From CAVSUR01 sp052143655 (GTDB lineage: Bacteria > Actinomycetota > Actinomycetes > Streptosporangiales > Streptosporangiaceae): a DNA stretch of 17,827 nucleotides. This document shows positions 8,208 through 15,654 of the stretch, piece after piece. Every line of letters starts with the position of its first letter. Position 1 is the first letter of the stretch. The notes under the pieces were generated by a model, which saw only the letters and a program-made list of their open reading frames with translations, ran no database searches and was not told the origin of the DNA. Position numbers and translations under genes: made by a program. The stretch lies in assembly GCA_052143655.1 (NCBI GenBank), contig JBKQSL010000179.1, forward strand, positions 1 through 17,827, given 5' to 3'.

Positions 8208-9989
8208 TTGGACAGGCAATTCCCGCCTCGTCGGCGAGCGTTGAGTTCAGGCGACACGGGCTCTGATCCCGGCGGGACGGGCGCGAAGGATCCCGAGCGG
8301 ACACTGAGCCGCAGGAAGATCTTCGGGAAGGCCGTCGGAGTGGCTGCTGCCGGCGCCGCAGGGGGCGCCGTGCTGACTGAGGTCTTCGCCGCCCCGGCGT
8401 CGGCCGCCGGCGGAACCACCGTCGAGTCGGCGGCCGTGGCACCCGCTGTGGTCGCGCTCACCGACGCCGCGACGATCGCCGTCGACGCCTCACTGGGCAA
8501 CGACTTCCGGGTGACCATCGCGGCTAGCCGCACCATGGGCAACCCGACCAACCCGACGGACGGGCAGAAGATCACATTCCAGGTGACGCAGGGCACCGGC
8601 GGGTCGTCCACGATCACCTGGGGCAGTGCCTACGAGTTCTCTGCCGGGCTGCCGCAGCCCACCCTTAGCACCGCGGCGGGCCAGACTGACCTGCTCGGCT
8701 TCATCTACAACGCGGCCAAGAGCAGCTGGCTGCTCGTCGCGTTCGTGCAGGGGTTCAGCACGCCGACCATGACCACCAGCCCGACTCCGACTCCGACTCC
8801 GACTCCGACGCCCACCCCCACTCCGACCTCCACTGAGCCGGCGGGCACTTACCGGCTGTACCCGTCGGCGAGCGGGCCGTCGAGCCCGGTGTCCTATTCC
8901 GGGCCGTTCCTGGCCGGTGTCGTGTTCGAGGTCACCACCGGCGGCACGTGGTTCGAGGGCTACTGGTGGTGGGTGTGCCCCTCCGGTCAGTCCACCGCGG
9001 CGCAGAAATTCGCGCTGTGGTCCGTCTACAGCCCAGGAGTCGGCGCGCTGATCCCGGTCGCCACGGTGACCTCGGGCACGCTGACCGCCGGGCAGTGGAA
9101 CTACGTGCCGCTGCCCGCTCCGGTGCCGCTGGCCATCGGCGCCTGCTATAACGCCTGCACGGGCTTCACCGGCAGCTTCCCCGACACTAACAACCAGTTC
9201 GGCGCCGGTGACCCGTACAGCGCCGGGATCGTCAGCGGGCCGCTGACCGCGTTCTCTGACCAGTCCGGGTCCCTGCCCGCGCCTTTCAGCATGCCGCAGG
9301 GGGCGTTCAGTGTCGCCGGGACCGATCCCACGGTGTACATGCCGTCTGTGGGGTCCGACTCGGCGAACTTCTGGATCGATGTTCAGGTGAGCTCGCAGGC
9401 CCCGGCGGGCACGTCCTTCCGCCTGTGGCCGAGCTACCCCGTCACTCCTCCAGGGTCGGTCTCGAACGACACCGGACAGCAGACTTCGGGCACCCAGTTC
9501 CTGCTGTCAGAGTCCTGCACCCTGGACAAGATCTGGTTCTACAGCCCGTCAGGCGTGAGCGTCCTGCCGTCCCAGTGCGCGATCTGGAATGTGGCCACGC
9601 AGACCGTGGTCGCAGGCACGAATAATACCTCGCCGTCCTGGTCGGGAGCTGCGGGCAGCGGCTGGGTTTCCTGCTCCTACAGCGGCGTCACGCTCCCGGC
9701 CGGCAACTATAAGACGAGCGTCTACTACGGTGGCGGCAAGACTTTCTATCAGGAGGACGTGAAGTACTTCAGCAGCGGCCCAGGAGCGAACGGGATCACG
9801 GCCGGACCGCTGAGTTCGCCCAACGTTGCTAACGCGGCGAGCTGCATCTCAGGCTCGGGACCGGATACAGGCCAGACCGTCACTGGCAACTCCACGTATC
9901 AGAACGGGCCTTTCGCCTATCCGGACACGTTTGACTCCGATGACGACGGCGAGAACCGCTGGATCGATGTCGAGGTCACGCCGACCTGA
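8208..9989 (+). CDS. Tat-exported surface protein with Thr-Pro linker and two DUF4082-like repeats
   Basis: Protein of 593 aa from a TTG start. Residues 34-67 form a twin-arginine signal (SRRKIFGKAVGVAAAGAAGG, cleavage probably near ASAAGG). Residues about 78-183 make a compact beta domain (LTDAATIAVDASLGNDFRVT, ITWGSAYEFSAGLPQPTLST, LLGFIYNAA) of a type I associate with phage-tail and appendage proteins. A Thr-Pro linker covers about 192-208. Two related beta-rich units follow, starting at TYRLYPS (about 214) and FRLWPSYP (about 403). Each has an ALWSV/AIWNV strand, a LPAPVPLAIGACY/LPAGNYKTSVYY strand and a NFWIDVQV/NRWIDVEV end strand. I assign them tentatively to DUF4082-like domains. Tat export suggests folding before secretion. 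It may bind the polysaccharide or the cell wall (inference). Copy two lies at 10764-12526. Confidence 0.75.
   Translation: MDRQFPPRRRALSSGDTGSDPGGTGAKDPERTLSRRKIFGKAVGVAAAGAAGGAVLTEVFAAPASAAGGTTVESAAVAPAVVALTDAATIAVDASLGNDFRVTIAASRTMGNPTNPTDGQKITFQVTQGTGGSSTITWGSAYEFSAGLPQPTLSTAAGQTDLLGFIYNAAKSSWLLVAFVQGFSTPTMTTSPTPTPTPTPTPTPTPTSTEPAGTYRLYPSASGPSSPVSYSGPFLAGVVFEVTTGGTWFEGYWWWVCPSGQSTAAQKFALWSVYSPGVGALIPVATVTSGTLTAGQWNYVPLPAPVPLAIGACYNACTGFTGSFPDTNNQFGAGDPYSAGIVSGPLTAFSDQSGSLPAPFSMPQGAFSVAGTDPTVYMPSVGSDSANFWIDVQVSSQAPAGTSFRLWPSYPVTPPGSVSNDTGQQTSGTQFLLSESCTLDKIWFYSPSGVSVLPSQCAIWNVATQTVVAGTNNTSPSWSGAAGSGWVSCSYSGVTLPAGNYKTSVYYGGGKTFYQEDVKYFSSGPGANGITAGPLSSPNVANAASCISGSGPDTGQTVTGNSTYQNGPFAYPDTFDSDDDGENRWIDVEVTPT
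8781..8834 (+). repeat. Hexamer repeat (CCGACT) encoding a Thr-Pro linker
   Basis: Four perfect CCGACT units are followed by five diverged ones (CCGACG, CCCACC, CCCACT, CCGACC, TCCACT). They encode the Pro-Thr hinge between the N-terminal domain and the first DUF4082-like unit. The 6-bp period keeps frame whatever the copy number. Confidence 0.9.
8881..9031 (+). repeat. Near-identical 151-bp segment, copy 1
   Basis: This part of the first DUF4082-like unit matches 11349-11499 with two mismatches by my reading (a T/C in the gccggtgtcgtg stretch and a C/T in gtgtgcccctcc). The flanks of both copies are more diverged. Confidence 0.85.
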
Positions 9990-10082
9990 GCCAGCCTGGG
10001 GCGCCGTCCGGTGCTCGGCGCCGGCGTGCCTGGCGACATCGGTGCGAACGTCCGCCGGTTCAGCGAAAGGACTACCATCACG

Positions 10083-10631
10083 ATGCGTCTCTCGAAGGGC
10101 CTGCTGTTCGGCCTTGCTGCCGCTGGCCTCGTCGGCTGCAGCGGCCCTGCCTCCGGGTCGCTTTCCCCCAGCCCATCAGCGCCCGCTCAGGCCACAACGG
10201 CGCCTGCGGCAGCGCCGGTCACCCCGGCCGATCGCGCCTTGCAGGCCAGCGCTCGCGTGGCTGCCATGCAGTTCTCCGGCTTGTACTCGGCGAGGAAGTT
10301 CGCGGCGTCCTGGGATCTGCTCTCGCCAGCCGCGAAGCACCAGGTTCCATGGGCCACCTGGATGGGAGTGCATGAGGGCTGCCCATCCGCCGGCGCCGGC
10401 CAGGCCGGGGTCATCAAGTCCGTAACTGTATTTGGTGATGCGGCCATCGTCACCGAGACCAGCGCGGGAGCGGTGCCGGGGCACGCCACTGCCGAGTACG
10501 TGTTCAACGACGTTGATGGCCACTGGCTCTACACCCCCGATGACGTGAGCATTTATGATCATGGGTCCGTCGCCGCCGACGTCGCCGCCGCGAAAGCAGC
10601 TGGTTTCTGCGGCAGCTGGAAAGGCTTTTAA
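10083..10631 (+). CDS. Small lipoprotein, possibly NTF2-like
   Basis: Protein of 182 aa. It starts MRLSKGLLFGLAAAGLVGCS with a lipobox LVGC (Cys19), so it should be lipid-anchored on the outer face of the membrane. A Ser/Pro/Ala-rich spacer (about 20-50) precedes a globular part of about 130 aa. That part includes QFSGLYSARKFAASWDLLSP, VTVFGDAAIVTETSAG and AEYVFNDVDGHWLYTPDD, a helix-then-curved-sheet pattern like NTF2/SnoaL-fold lipoproteins. GAAAGGA lies 11 bases before the ATG. An upstream in-frame start at 10011 would bury the signal peptide and is rejected. It sits between the two copies of the Tat protein and may work with them. No catalytic residues are assigned. Confidence 0.65.
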   Translation: MRLSKGLLFGLAAAGLVGCSGPASGSLSPSPSAPAQATTAPAAAPVTPADRALQASARVAAMQFSGLYSARKFAASWDLLSPAAKHQVPWATWMGVHEGCPSAGAGQAGVIKSVTVFGDAAIVTETSAGAVPGHATAEYVFNDVDGHWLYTPDDVSIYDHGSVAADVAAAKAAGFCGSWKGF

Positions 10632-10663
10632 TGAACCAGAGCTCGCTGTGCCAGACCTGCGGC

Positions 10664-10678
10664 TCCGCATTATGCGGA
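10664..10678. promoter_or_regulatory. 15-bp palindrome, possible operator
   Basis: TCCGCAT-T-ATGCGGA is a perfect 7-bp inverted repeat around one base, in the 132-bp gap before the second Tat-protein copy. It is too short to be a terminator and is not followed by a T-run. A repressor or activator site is possible but unproven. Confidence 0.3.
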
Positions 10679-10763
10679 TGACGTGTGAACCGGATGTCCT
10701 TCATAAGCGTCTTATATCCGCGGGGGTTGAGTTCGCGCCCCTGCGAGGGGAGGCGAGGCACCA

Positions 10764-11309
10764 TTGGGCAGGCAATCCCCCCATGGTCGGCGAGCGTTCT
10801 CACGTGGTGCAGGTGCTGATGCCCGCGGGACCGACGTGAAGGATCCTGAGCGGGCACTAAGCCGGAGGAAGATCCTCGGGAAGGCCGTCGGAGTGGCTGC
10901 CGCCGGCGCCGCAGGGGGCGCCGTGCTAACCGAGGTCTTCGCCACCCCGGCTTTGAGTTCCACGACCGTGGAACCGGGAGCAGTGGCCCCGGCAGTGGTG
11001 GTCCTCACCGACGCGGCGACGATTACCGTCAACGCCTCCCTCGGCAACGACTTCCGGGTGACCATCGCCGCGAACCGCACCATGGGCAACCCAACCAGTC
11101 CGACGGACGGACAGCAGATCATCTTTCAGGTCACGCAGGGCACTAGCGGGTCGTCCACGATCACCTGGGGCAGCGCCTACGAGTTTTCCGCCGGGCTGCC
11201 GCAGCCCACCCTCAGCACCGCGGCAGGCCACACTGACCTGCTCGGCTTTATCTACAACGCGGCGAAGGGCACCTGGCTGCTTGCCGCATTCGTGAACGGA
11301 TTCAGTTGA
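10764..11309 (+). pseudogene. N-terminal fragment of second Tat-exported protein copy
   Basis: It encodes 181 aa from TTG, with the same layout as the start of the gene at 8208: twin-arginine signal (SRRKILGKAVGVAAAGAAGG) and then the beta domain ending LLAAFVNGFS. A TGA at 11307-11309 falls exactly where the other copy begins its Thr-Pro linker. The linker DNA is missing here: sequence similarity jumps from ttcag to gggcacctaccgg, and the frame changes by one base. As it stands it would make a secreted single-domain protein. It may be the front half of a disrupted gene, or a deliberately shortened product. Confidence 0.7.
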
Positions 11310-11348
11310 TGGGCACCTACCGGCTGTACCCGTCATCGAGCGGGCCGA

Positions 11349-11499
11349 CGAGCCCGGTGTCCTATTCCGGGCCGTTCCTGGCCGGCGTCGTGTTCGAGGT
11401 CACCACCGGCGGCACGTGGTTCGAGGGCTACTGGTGGTGGGTGTGCTCCTCCGGTCAGTCCACCGCGGCGCAGAAATTCGCGCTGTGGTCCGTCTACAG
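11349..11499 (+). repeat. Near-identical 151-bp segment, copy 2
   Basis: This is the partner of 8881-9031, with two mismatches by my reading. The surrounding coding sequence shows many more differences, so this patch is unusually conserved. Confidence 0.85.
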
Positions 11500-12424
11500 T
11501 TCTACCCTCGGCGCGCTGATCCCGGCCGCCACGGTGACCTCGGGCACGCTGACCGCGGGACAGTGGAACTACATACCGCTGCCCGCACCCGTGCCGCTGG
11601 CGGTCGGCGCCTGCTATAACGCCTGCACGGGATTCTCGGGCAGCTTCCCCGGCACGGATAACCAGTTCGGCGCCGGTGACCCATTCAGCGCCGGGATCGT
11701 CAACGGGCCGCTGACCGCGTTCTCCGACCAGACCGGCTCCCTGCCCGCACCGTATTACATGCCGCAGGGGGCGTTCAGTGTCGCCGGGACCGATCCCGCC
11801 GTGAACATGCCGTCCGTTGGGTCCGAATCGGGAAACTTCTGGATGGATGTTCAGCTGGGCATAACCGCGCCCGCCGGGACTTCCTACCGGCTGTGGCCGA
11901 GTTACCCTACCCTGCCGGGTGCCGCTACAGGGGAGACCCTGGGCTACACGCTGGCGACGGAGTTCCTCCTGTCGGAGACCTGCACCCTGGACAACATCTG
12001 GTTCTACTCTGCGGCCGGCGCAGCCGCGCTGCCGGCCCAGTGCGGAATCTGGAATGTGGCCACGCAGACGGTGGTCACGGGCACAGATAACACCTCGCCG
12101 TCCTGGTCGGGGGGTGCGGGCAGCGGGTGGGTGGCCTGTGCCTACAACGGCGTAACGCTGCCCGCCGGAGACTACAAGGTAGCGGTGTACTACGGGGGCG
12201 GGTCCAAGTGGTTCTCGGCTACAACCGGGTACTGGGGTAGCGGCGGCCCCGCCGCCAACGGCATCACCACCGGCCCGGTCACCGCGCCCGGAACGGCCGC
12301 CGCCACGAGCCCCGGCCAGGGCACCTACGCAGGCTCCTGGGCCTACCCACTGGGCTACGGGACCGGCGGCAACGGGGAGAACTTCTGGGTAGATGTCGAG
12401 GTCACCCCTGGAATTGTCACCTCA

Positions 12425-12466
12425 AGTCCTAGTCCTAGTCCTAGTCCTAGTCCTAGTCCGAGCCCG
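12425..12466 (+). repeat. Hexamer repeat (AGTCCT) encoding a Ser-Pro tail
   Basis: Five perfect AGTCCT units are followed by AGTCCG and AGCCCG, encoding Ser-Pro repeats. The unit differs from the CCGACT repeat of the sister gene, so it was not simply copied with it. It lies after the last folded unit rather than between domains. Confidence 0.9.
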
Positions 12467-12526
12467 ACGCCCACTTCGCCGCCCCCGGCCGTCAACTCCA
12501 GTGCGTTCCTGGTGTTCTTCCCGTGA

Positions 12527-12669
12527 AAAAAGAGAAACGGGCGACGTGCTCCGCTGGCCGCTGACGGGATGCTGCTGACAGCGTCGCAGGAGGGCGCTTT
12601 AACCTCGCCGGTGGTCGGCTTGAGCAGTTCAGGCCGTCGGCCCGCAGGCTGCCCCCATCGCCCGTGCAG
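12527..12669. other. Intergenic gap between convergent operons
   Basis: This 143-bp gap lies between the last plus-strand gene and the last minus-strand gene. A bidirectional terminator would be expected. I see an A-run right after the plus-strand stop (a T-run for the minus strand) and some short GC-rich inverted repeats such as ggccgtcggcc, but no stem followed directly by a T-run in either direction. Confidence 0.4.
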
Positions 12670-13389
12670 CTAAGCCCAGGCGCCTGAACCGCCTGGTTCA
12701 CGGGCTGAGCAGATGAAGAAGTAGTCGACAGCCAGCATGCGGCTGATCAGCGGAATATTAGCATTTATATACATATTGGCAGCCTTAACCAGCCTCTTGT
12801 CCGGCTGACTGTGCTTCCAGTTGTGCGAAGCCGGAAAGAATCTCTCCACCGTGAAGTGTCGCGCCAGGTCTTGCCGGAAGTCATCGAAAGACTGAACGTT
12901 GCTGAAGGCGGCATAAATGTGCTTCTTGCGATGACTGAAATTGGTATAAGTAACGATAAACTTGCCATCCTCTTTAAGCAGCTGCGCTATTTCACGGAAT
13001 TTCTGAGACTGGACTTCGCCCATGTACTCGAAAAATCCTTGCGCGATGACGAGGTCAAATTTCTTATCATTGAACTCGATCCGTGATTCAAGCAAGTCAG
13101 CTTCAATGAGATTGGCAGCTCGGTCCCGGATGGCAATATCGATTCCGTAATACTCTATGTTGGACGGAAGGATCTTGCTCAAAGCCGCCGGCCCGCAGCC
13201 GACATCGAGGAGAACGCACTCCCTGCCCTGGGTGAGCTTGTTTATTACTTGCGCTGATTTCTCGACACGATACCACGGCCGACCGAATTTGAGATTTTCC
13301 TTGCCCCAGAAATCTCTCTTGTAATATTGCGCTACATCGCTGACGCCAGCTTCGGGAATTCCGCCTTTACCACTGGACTGGTCGTTCAC
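12670..13389 (-). CDS. Class I SAM-dependent methyltransferase
   Basis: Protein of 239 aa, the last gene of the minus-strand block. SAM-binding motif I is VLLDVGCGPAAL (about 59-70), the following acidic strand is YYGIDIA (about 80-86), and motif IV-like is FDLVIAQGFFEYMGE (about 111-125). It probably methylates a sugar, nucleotide sugar or lipid-linked intermediate of the polysaccharide. The substrate cannot be read from sequence. GTG 13389 is chosen because AAGGAG precedes it by 7 bases and it falls 22 bp after the upstream stop; longer readings would run into the pyruvyl transferase gene. Base composition is clearly more AT-rich than its neighbours (Lys, Asn, Ile and Phe codons are frequent), which suggests a separate origin. 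Confidence 0.8.
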   Translation of the reverse strand: MNDQSSGKGGIPEAGVSDVAQYYKRDFWGKENLKFGRPWYRVEKSAQVINKLTQGRECVLLDVGCGPAALSKILPSNIEYYGIDIAIRDRAANLIEADLLESRIEFNDKKFDLVIAQGFFEYMGEVQSQKFREIAQLLKEDGKFIVTYTNFSHRKKHIYAAFSNVQSFDDFRQDLARHFTVERFFPASHNWKHSQPDKRLVKAANMYINANIPLISRMLAVDYFFICSAREPGGSGAWA

Positions 13390-13396
13390 ACCATCG

Positions 13397-13402
13397 CTCC
13401 TT
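13397..13402 (-). promoter_or_regulatory. Ribosome binding site fixing a GTG start
   Basis: AAGGAG on the minus strand lies 7 bases before GTG 13389. It decides the methyltransferase start against an out-of-frame ATG at 13394. Confidence 0.65.
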
Positions 13403-13411
13403 GCGCAAGCT

Positions 13412-14695
13412 TCATTGAGCCGGGCTAGTGCCGCTCCGCGCATACGCAGGCTCGGCTGGCGGGAACAGCGTTGCGGACAACTCTTCGAACAGGTCGTCGA
13501 TGAGCCGCGCCTTCGCTGCATTGCGCTCCATAATCTCTTGCCGCAGCTGCCCGGACCGGTGCTCCAGTTCCGTGAACAACTTCGTCAGCTCGCTGATGTC
13601 CAGCGTGCTGACGGACTGACAGAACTCGGAGAGTCCCATCTCCGTCATGAGGACATCATGTTTCGGAGAGTAGCCGATTGATATCGTGGGCTTGGAGAGC
13701 TTGAGCGCGCACAGGATGTTGTGATAACGGATCGCGACTACGCTGCCAGCCGGCTGCAGCACCCGCATGACATCGGCATAAGATGAAACGGCCGCAGCGA
13801 CGACAACTGACGGGTCGAGATCTGGCCGGTATGCCCGCAGGTCGGTCAGAATCTGCTGCACCACGGCGTCATCAGAGCCGTTCGTATCCCCCACGATCAG
13901 AATGACCTTGCGCCCGCTGTCAACGAGCCACCGCACAAAGAGCTTCATACCGTCGACATAGCGCGAGTAGATTACTTCAGCCTGCTTGCGCTCATCGTTG
14001 GTGCCGTAATACGCCATGACGCCCACGGCGACGGTCTGCTCGTCACCAGCGTCGCAGGGCGGCGCTGGAAGCGCGAACGCCAGGTCGGGATAGACGTTGT
14101 CCCCGCTGGTATCGAGCCCGCGCTTGAGCATGGCCGCACGAGCCCCCGCGTCACGATAGGAACGATAGAAGGCAAGCCGGGCCGCGGAATTGAACAGCCA
14201 TCTCGTCAGCGGCTGGTTGACGGCGCCTGCCCCGACGCTGACCATGGCTACTTTCGTTCCGAACATCCTCCCGGACGCGCAGAGGAGGAACAATGAATAC
14301 GGAAATCCGCGCGGGATCATCGGCAGGCTCGCCTCGAGGACGCCAGCACCGGGCACGATGACCACGTCATGACTGCGGACCCAGGACGCCGTCCTGATCA
14401 CGTCGACGCCTTTTCCCAGTACCTTGAGTGAGGCCGTCGTCACCCCGGATGCCTGGCGCCTGAACTTCTGGTGCCAGAAAAGGAAGACGGCGTCGATGCC
14501 GTACCTGCTCCGCACCACATCCGGTCCCGTGCACATGGCGTCTACCGTGGCGCCAGGATGCTCAGCCCGGAGATAGCCGAGTATGGCCTCCATAGAGGCA
14601 TCATTGCCGATATTGCCGGCGCCCACCTTGCCGAAGACGCCAACCCGCGGCGTGGCGGTCTGCGCCCTCCTGGCTCTGCGTGGGCTCACCTTCAC
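13412..14695 (-). CDS. Polysaccharide pyruvyl transferase family protein
   Basis: Protein of 427 aa resembling the CsaB/WcaK family (PF04230), which transfers pyruvate from phosphoenolpyruvate to a sugar to form a ketal, adding negative charge to the glycan. The N-terminal motif VGVFGKVGAGNIGNDASMEA (about 18-37) matches the family's glycine-rich NxGD-type start. VIVPGAGVLEAS follows near 111, and the late VAIRYHNILCALKLSKPTIS block corresponds to the conserved R-x-H region. GTG 14695 overlaps the stop of the glycosyltransferase gene (GTGA) and has GGGAA upstream, so the longer open frame to 14983 is rejected. The reaction is inferred from the family; some members in other pathways have different roles. 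Confidence 0.8.
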   Translation of the reverse strand: MKVSPRRARRAQTATPRVGVFGKVGAGNIGNDASMEAILGYLRAEHPGATVDAMCTGPDVVRSRYGIDAVFLFWHQKFRRQASGVTTASLKVLGKGVDVIRTASWVRSHDVVIVPGAGVLEASLPMIPRGFPYSLFLLCASGRMFGTKVAMVSVGAGAVNQPLTRWLFNSAARLAFYRSYRDAGARAAMLKRGLDTSGDNVYPDLAFALPAPPCDAGDEQTVAVGVMAYYGTNDERKQAEVIYSRYVDGMKLFVRWLVDSGRKVILIVGDTNGSDDAVVQQILTDLRAYRPDLDPSVVVAAAVSSYADVMRVLQPAGSVVAIRYHNILCALKLSKPTISIGYSPKHDVLMTEMGLSEFCQSVSTLDISELTKLFTELEHRSGQLRQEIMERNAAKARLIDDLFEELSATLFPPAEPAYARSGTSPAQ

Positions 14696-15654
14696 GAAGA
14701 CTTCCCTGGCGGGCCGGCCACGACCGCGTCGGCCGAGACGCCGGCTGGCGCGGCAGAGCCCGGCTCCGCGGTCCGCAGCCCACTCCGCGACAGTACCCGG
14801 CCGGCCACCGGGACGGTCCGGCTCGCTGCCCACCGCGCCAGCAGCCGGTAGCATTCCTGCCGGTCCGCCAGCGACAGCGGAGCACGCCGGATCGCCGCAA
14901 CATAAGCCCAGAAGTATTCGGCGTATAGCCGGGCTGCCGGGTGCCTTAGCCGGTTCGCACGCCGAGGGTCCAGGTTGGCGCACCGGGCACGCACGGTCGA
15001 GCGAGCCCCGCCCTGCCCAGCGTGCTGACGCCGGAAATACAGCCAGTCGGGGACCATGTAGAACGGCCCGTGCAAGGCGATCTCCGTAGTGAAGGTCCGG
15101 TCGGCGAAGTGGTAGCTATCGTGCAGTGCTATCCGGCGCAGCACGTCTATCCTGATCACACCGCCTTCGTCGTCGCCCCAGCCGTCGAAGAGCATGCTCC
15201 GAAATCGCTCGGGCGCCCGCGGAGCGGCCGTGTTAACCGGGTAGTCGACCAGATTCGTCACCACGCCCGACTCGTCGATCACTGCTGACCAGGAATGGGC
15301 AAGTACCACGTCCGGATGCTCGTCTAGCGTATCAATACAGAGCCTGAGCAGATCACGGGCATAGAGATCATCGTGCGACGCCGTCTTGAAAAGCTCCCCC
15401 CTGGCTTGCCTAATGACGAAGTTGTGGTTCGGGGCGCAGCCGATGTTGCGCAACTGGCGGACGTAGCGGATCCGGGAGTCCATTTTCTCGTACCGGCGGC
15501 AAATATCGGCGGTGCCGTCCGTCGAGGCATTGTCCGAGATGATCAGCTCGAAGTTCTCGTAGCTCTGGCCAAGTAGCGCATCGAGCGACTGGGCCAGGAA
15601 GTTCTCGCCGTTATAGACTGGCAGGCCGATAGTCAGCCGGGGAGCCGCGCTCAT
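14692..15654 (-). CDS. Family 2 glycosyltransferase
   Basis: Protein of 320 aa with a GT-A fold, expected to add one sugar from a nucleotide sugar to the lipid-linked repeat unit on the cytoplasmic side. The N-terminal strand is LTIGLPVYNGENFLAQSLDA (7-26), then FELIISDNASTDGTADICRR (35-54), and the metal-binding position is TASHDDLYA (about 91-99), a DxD variant. The C-terminal part has a FADRTFTTEIALHGPFYMVP segment and then an Arg/Ala-rich end without membrane helices. Its ATG shares four bases with the stop of a 30-codon remnant (ATGA) and has only a poorly spaced site of its own, so translation is probably coupled. Sugar and linkage are unknown. Confidence 0.85.
   Translation of the reverse strand: MSAAPRLTIGLPVYNGENFLAQSLDALLGQSYENFELIISDNASTDGTADICRRYEKMDSRIRYVRQLRNIGCAPNHNFVIRQARGELFKTASHDDLYARDLLRLCIDTLDEHPDVVLAHSWSAVIDESGVVTNLVDYPVNTAAPRAPERFRSMLFDGWGDDEGGVIRIDVLRRIALHDSYHFADRTFTTEIALHGPFYMVPDWLYFRRQHAGQGGARSTVRARCANLDPRRANRLRHPAARLYAEYFWAYVAAIRRAPLSLADRQECYRLLARWAASRTVPVAGRVLSRSGLRTAEPGSAAPAGVSADAVVAGPPGKSS

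Larger units (their letters stand above)
11309..12526 (+). pseudogene. C-terminal part of second copy: two DUF4082-like repeats without signal peptide
   Basis: It encodes 405 aa from ATG 11309, whose A is the last base of the preceding TGA (TGATG). Two beta-rich units correspond one-to-one to those at 8208-9989 (TYRLYPS, then YRLWPSYP), each ending in a NFWMDVQL/NFWVDVEV strand. After the second unit comes a Ser-Pro tail from a hexamer repeat, then PPPAVNSSAFLVFFP and stop, a tail the other copy lacks. Without the upstream fragment it has no export signal, which would leave a surface-type domain in the cytoplasm. I therefore treat the pair as one broken gene, while noting that frameshifting or reinitiation could still make both parts. 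There is no strong ribosome binding site at the ATG. Confidence 0.65.

Noticed and set aside
8120..10715. Shared GCGTCTTAT upstream of both Tat-protein copies (8120-8128 and 10707-10715) as a duplicated promoter element
   Set aside because: Distances to the two TTG starts differ (about 88 and 57 bp) and the flanks do not align; nine bases alone is weak.
10712..11336. Minus-strand frames opposite the second Tat-protein copy, with matching frames opposite the first copy at 8171-8617
   Set aside because: They match each other only because the sense genes are paralogues; no independent coding signal.
12527..12669. Bidirectional terminator between the convergent blocks
   Set aside because: Short GC-rich inverted repeats are present, but none is followed directly by a T-run in either direction.
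13415..13681. Plus-strand frames opposite the pyruvyl transferase C-terminus
   Set aside because: Antisense shadows without start signals; the minus-strand family match is clear.
14696..14983. Longer start for the pyruvyl transferase gene
   Set aside because: The extra 96 residues lie within the glycosyltransferase gene and are low-complexity; GTG 14695 has a GTGA overlap and a ribosome binding site.
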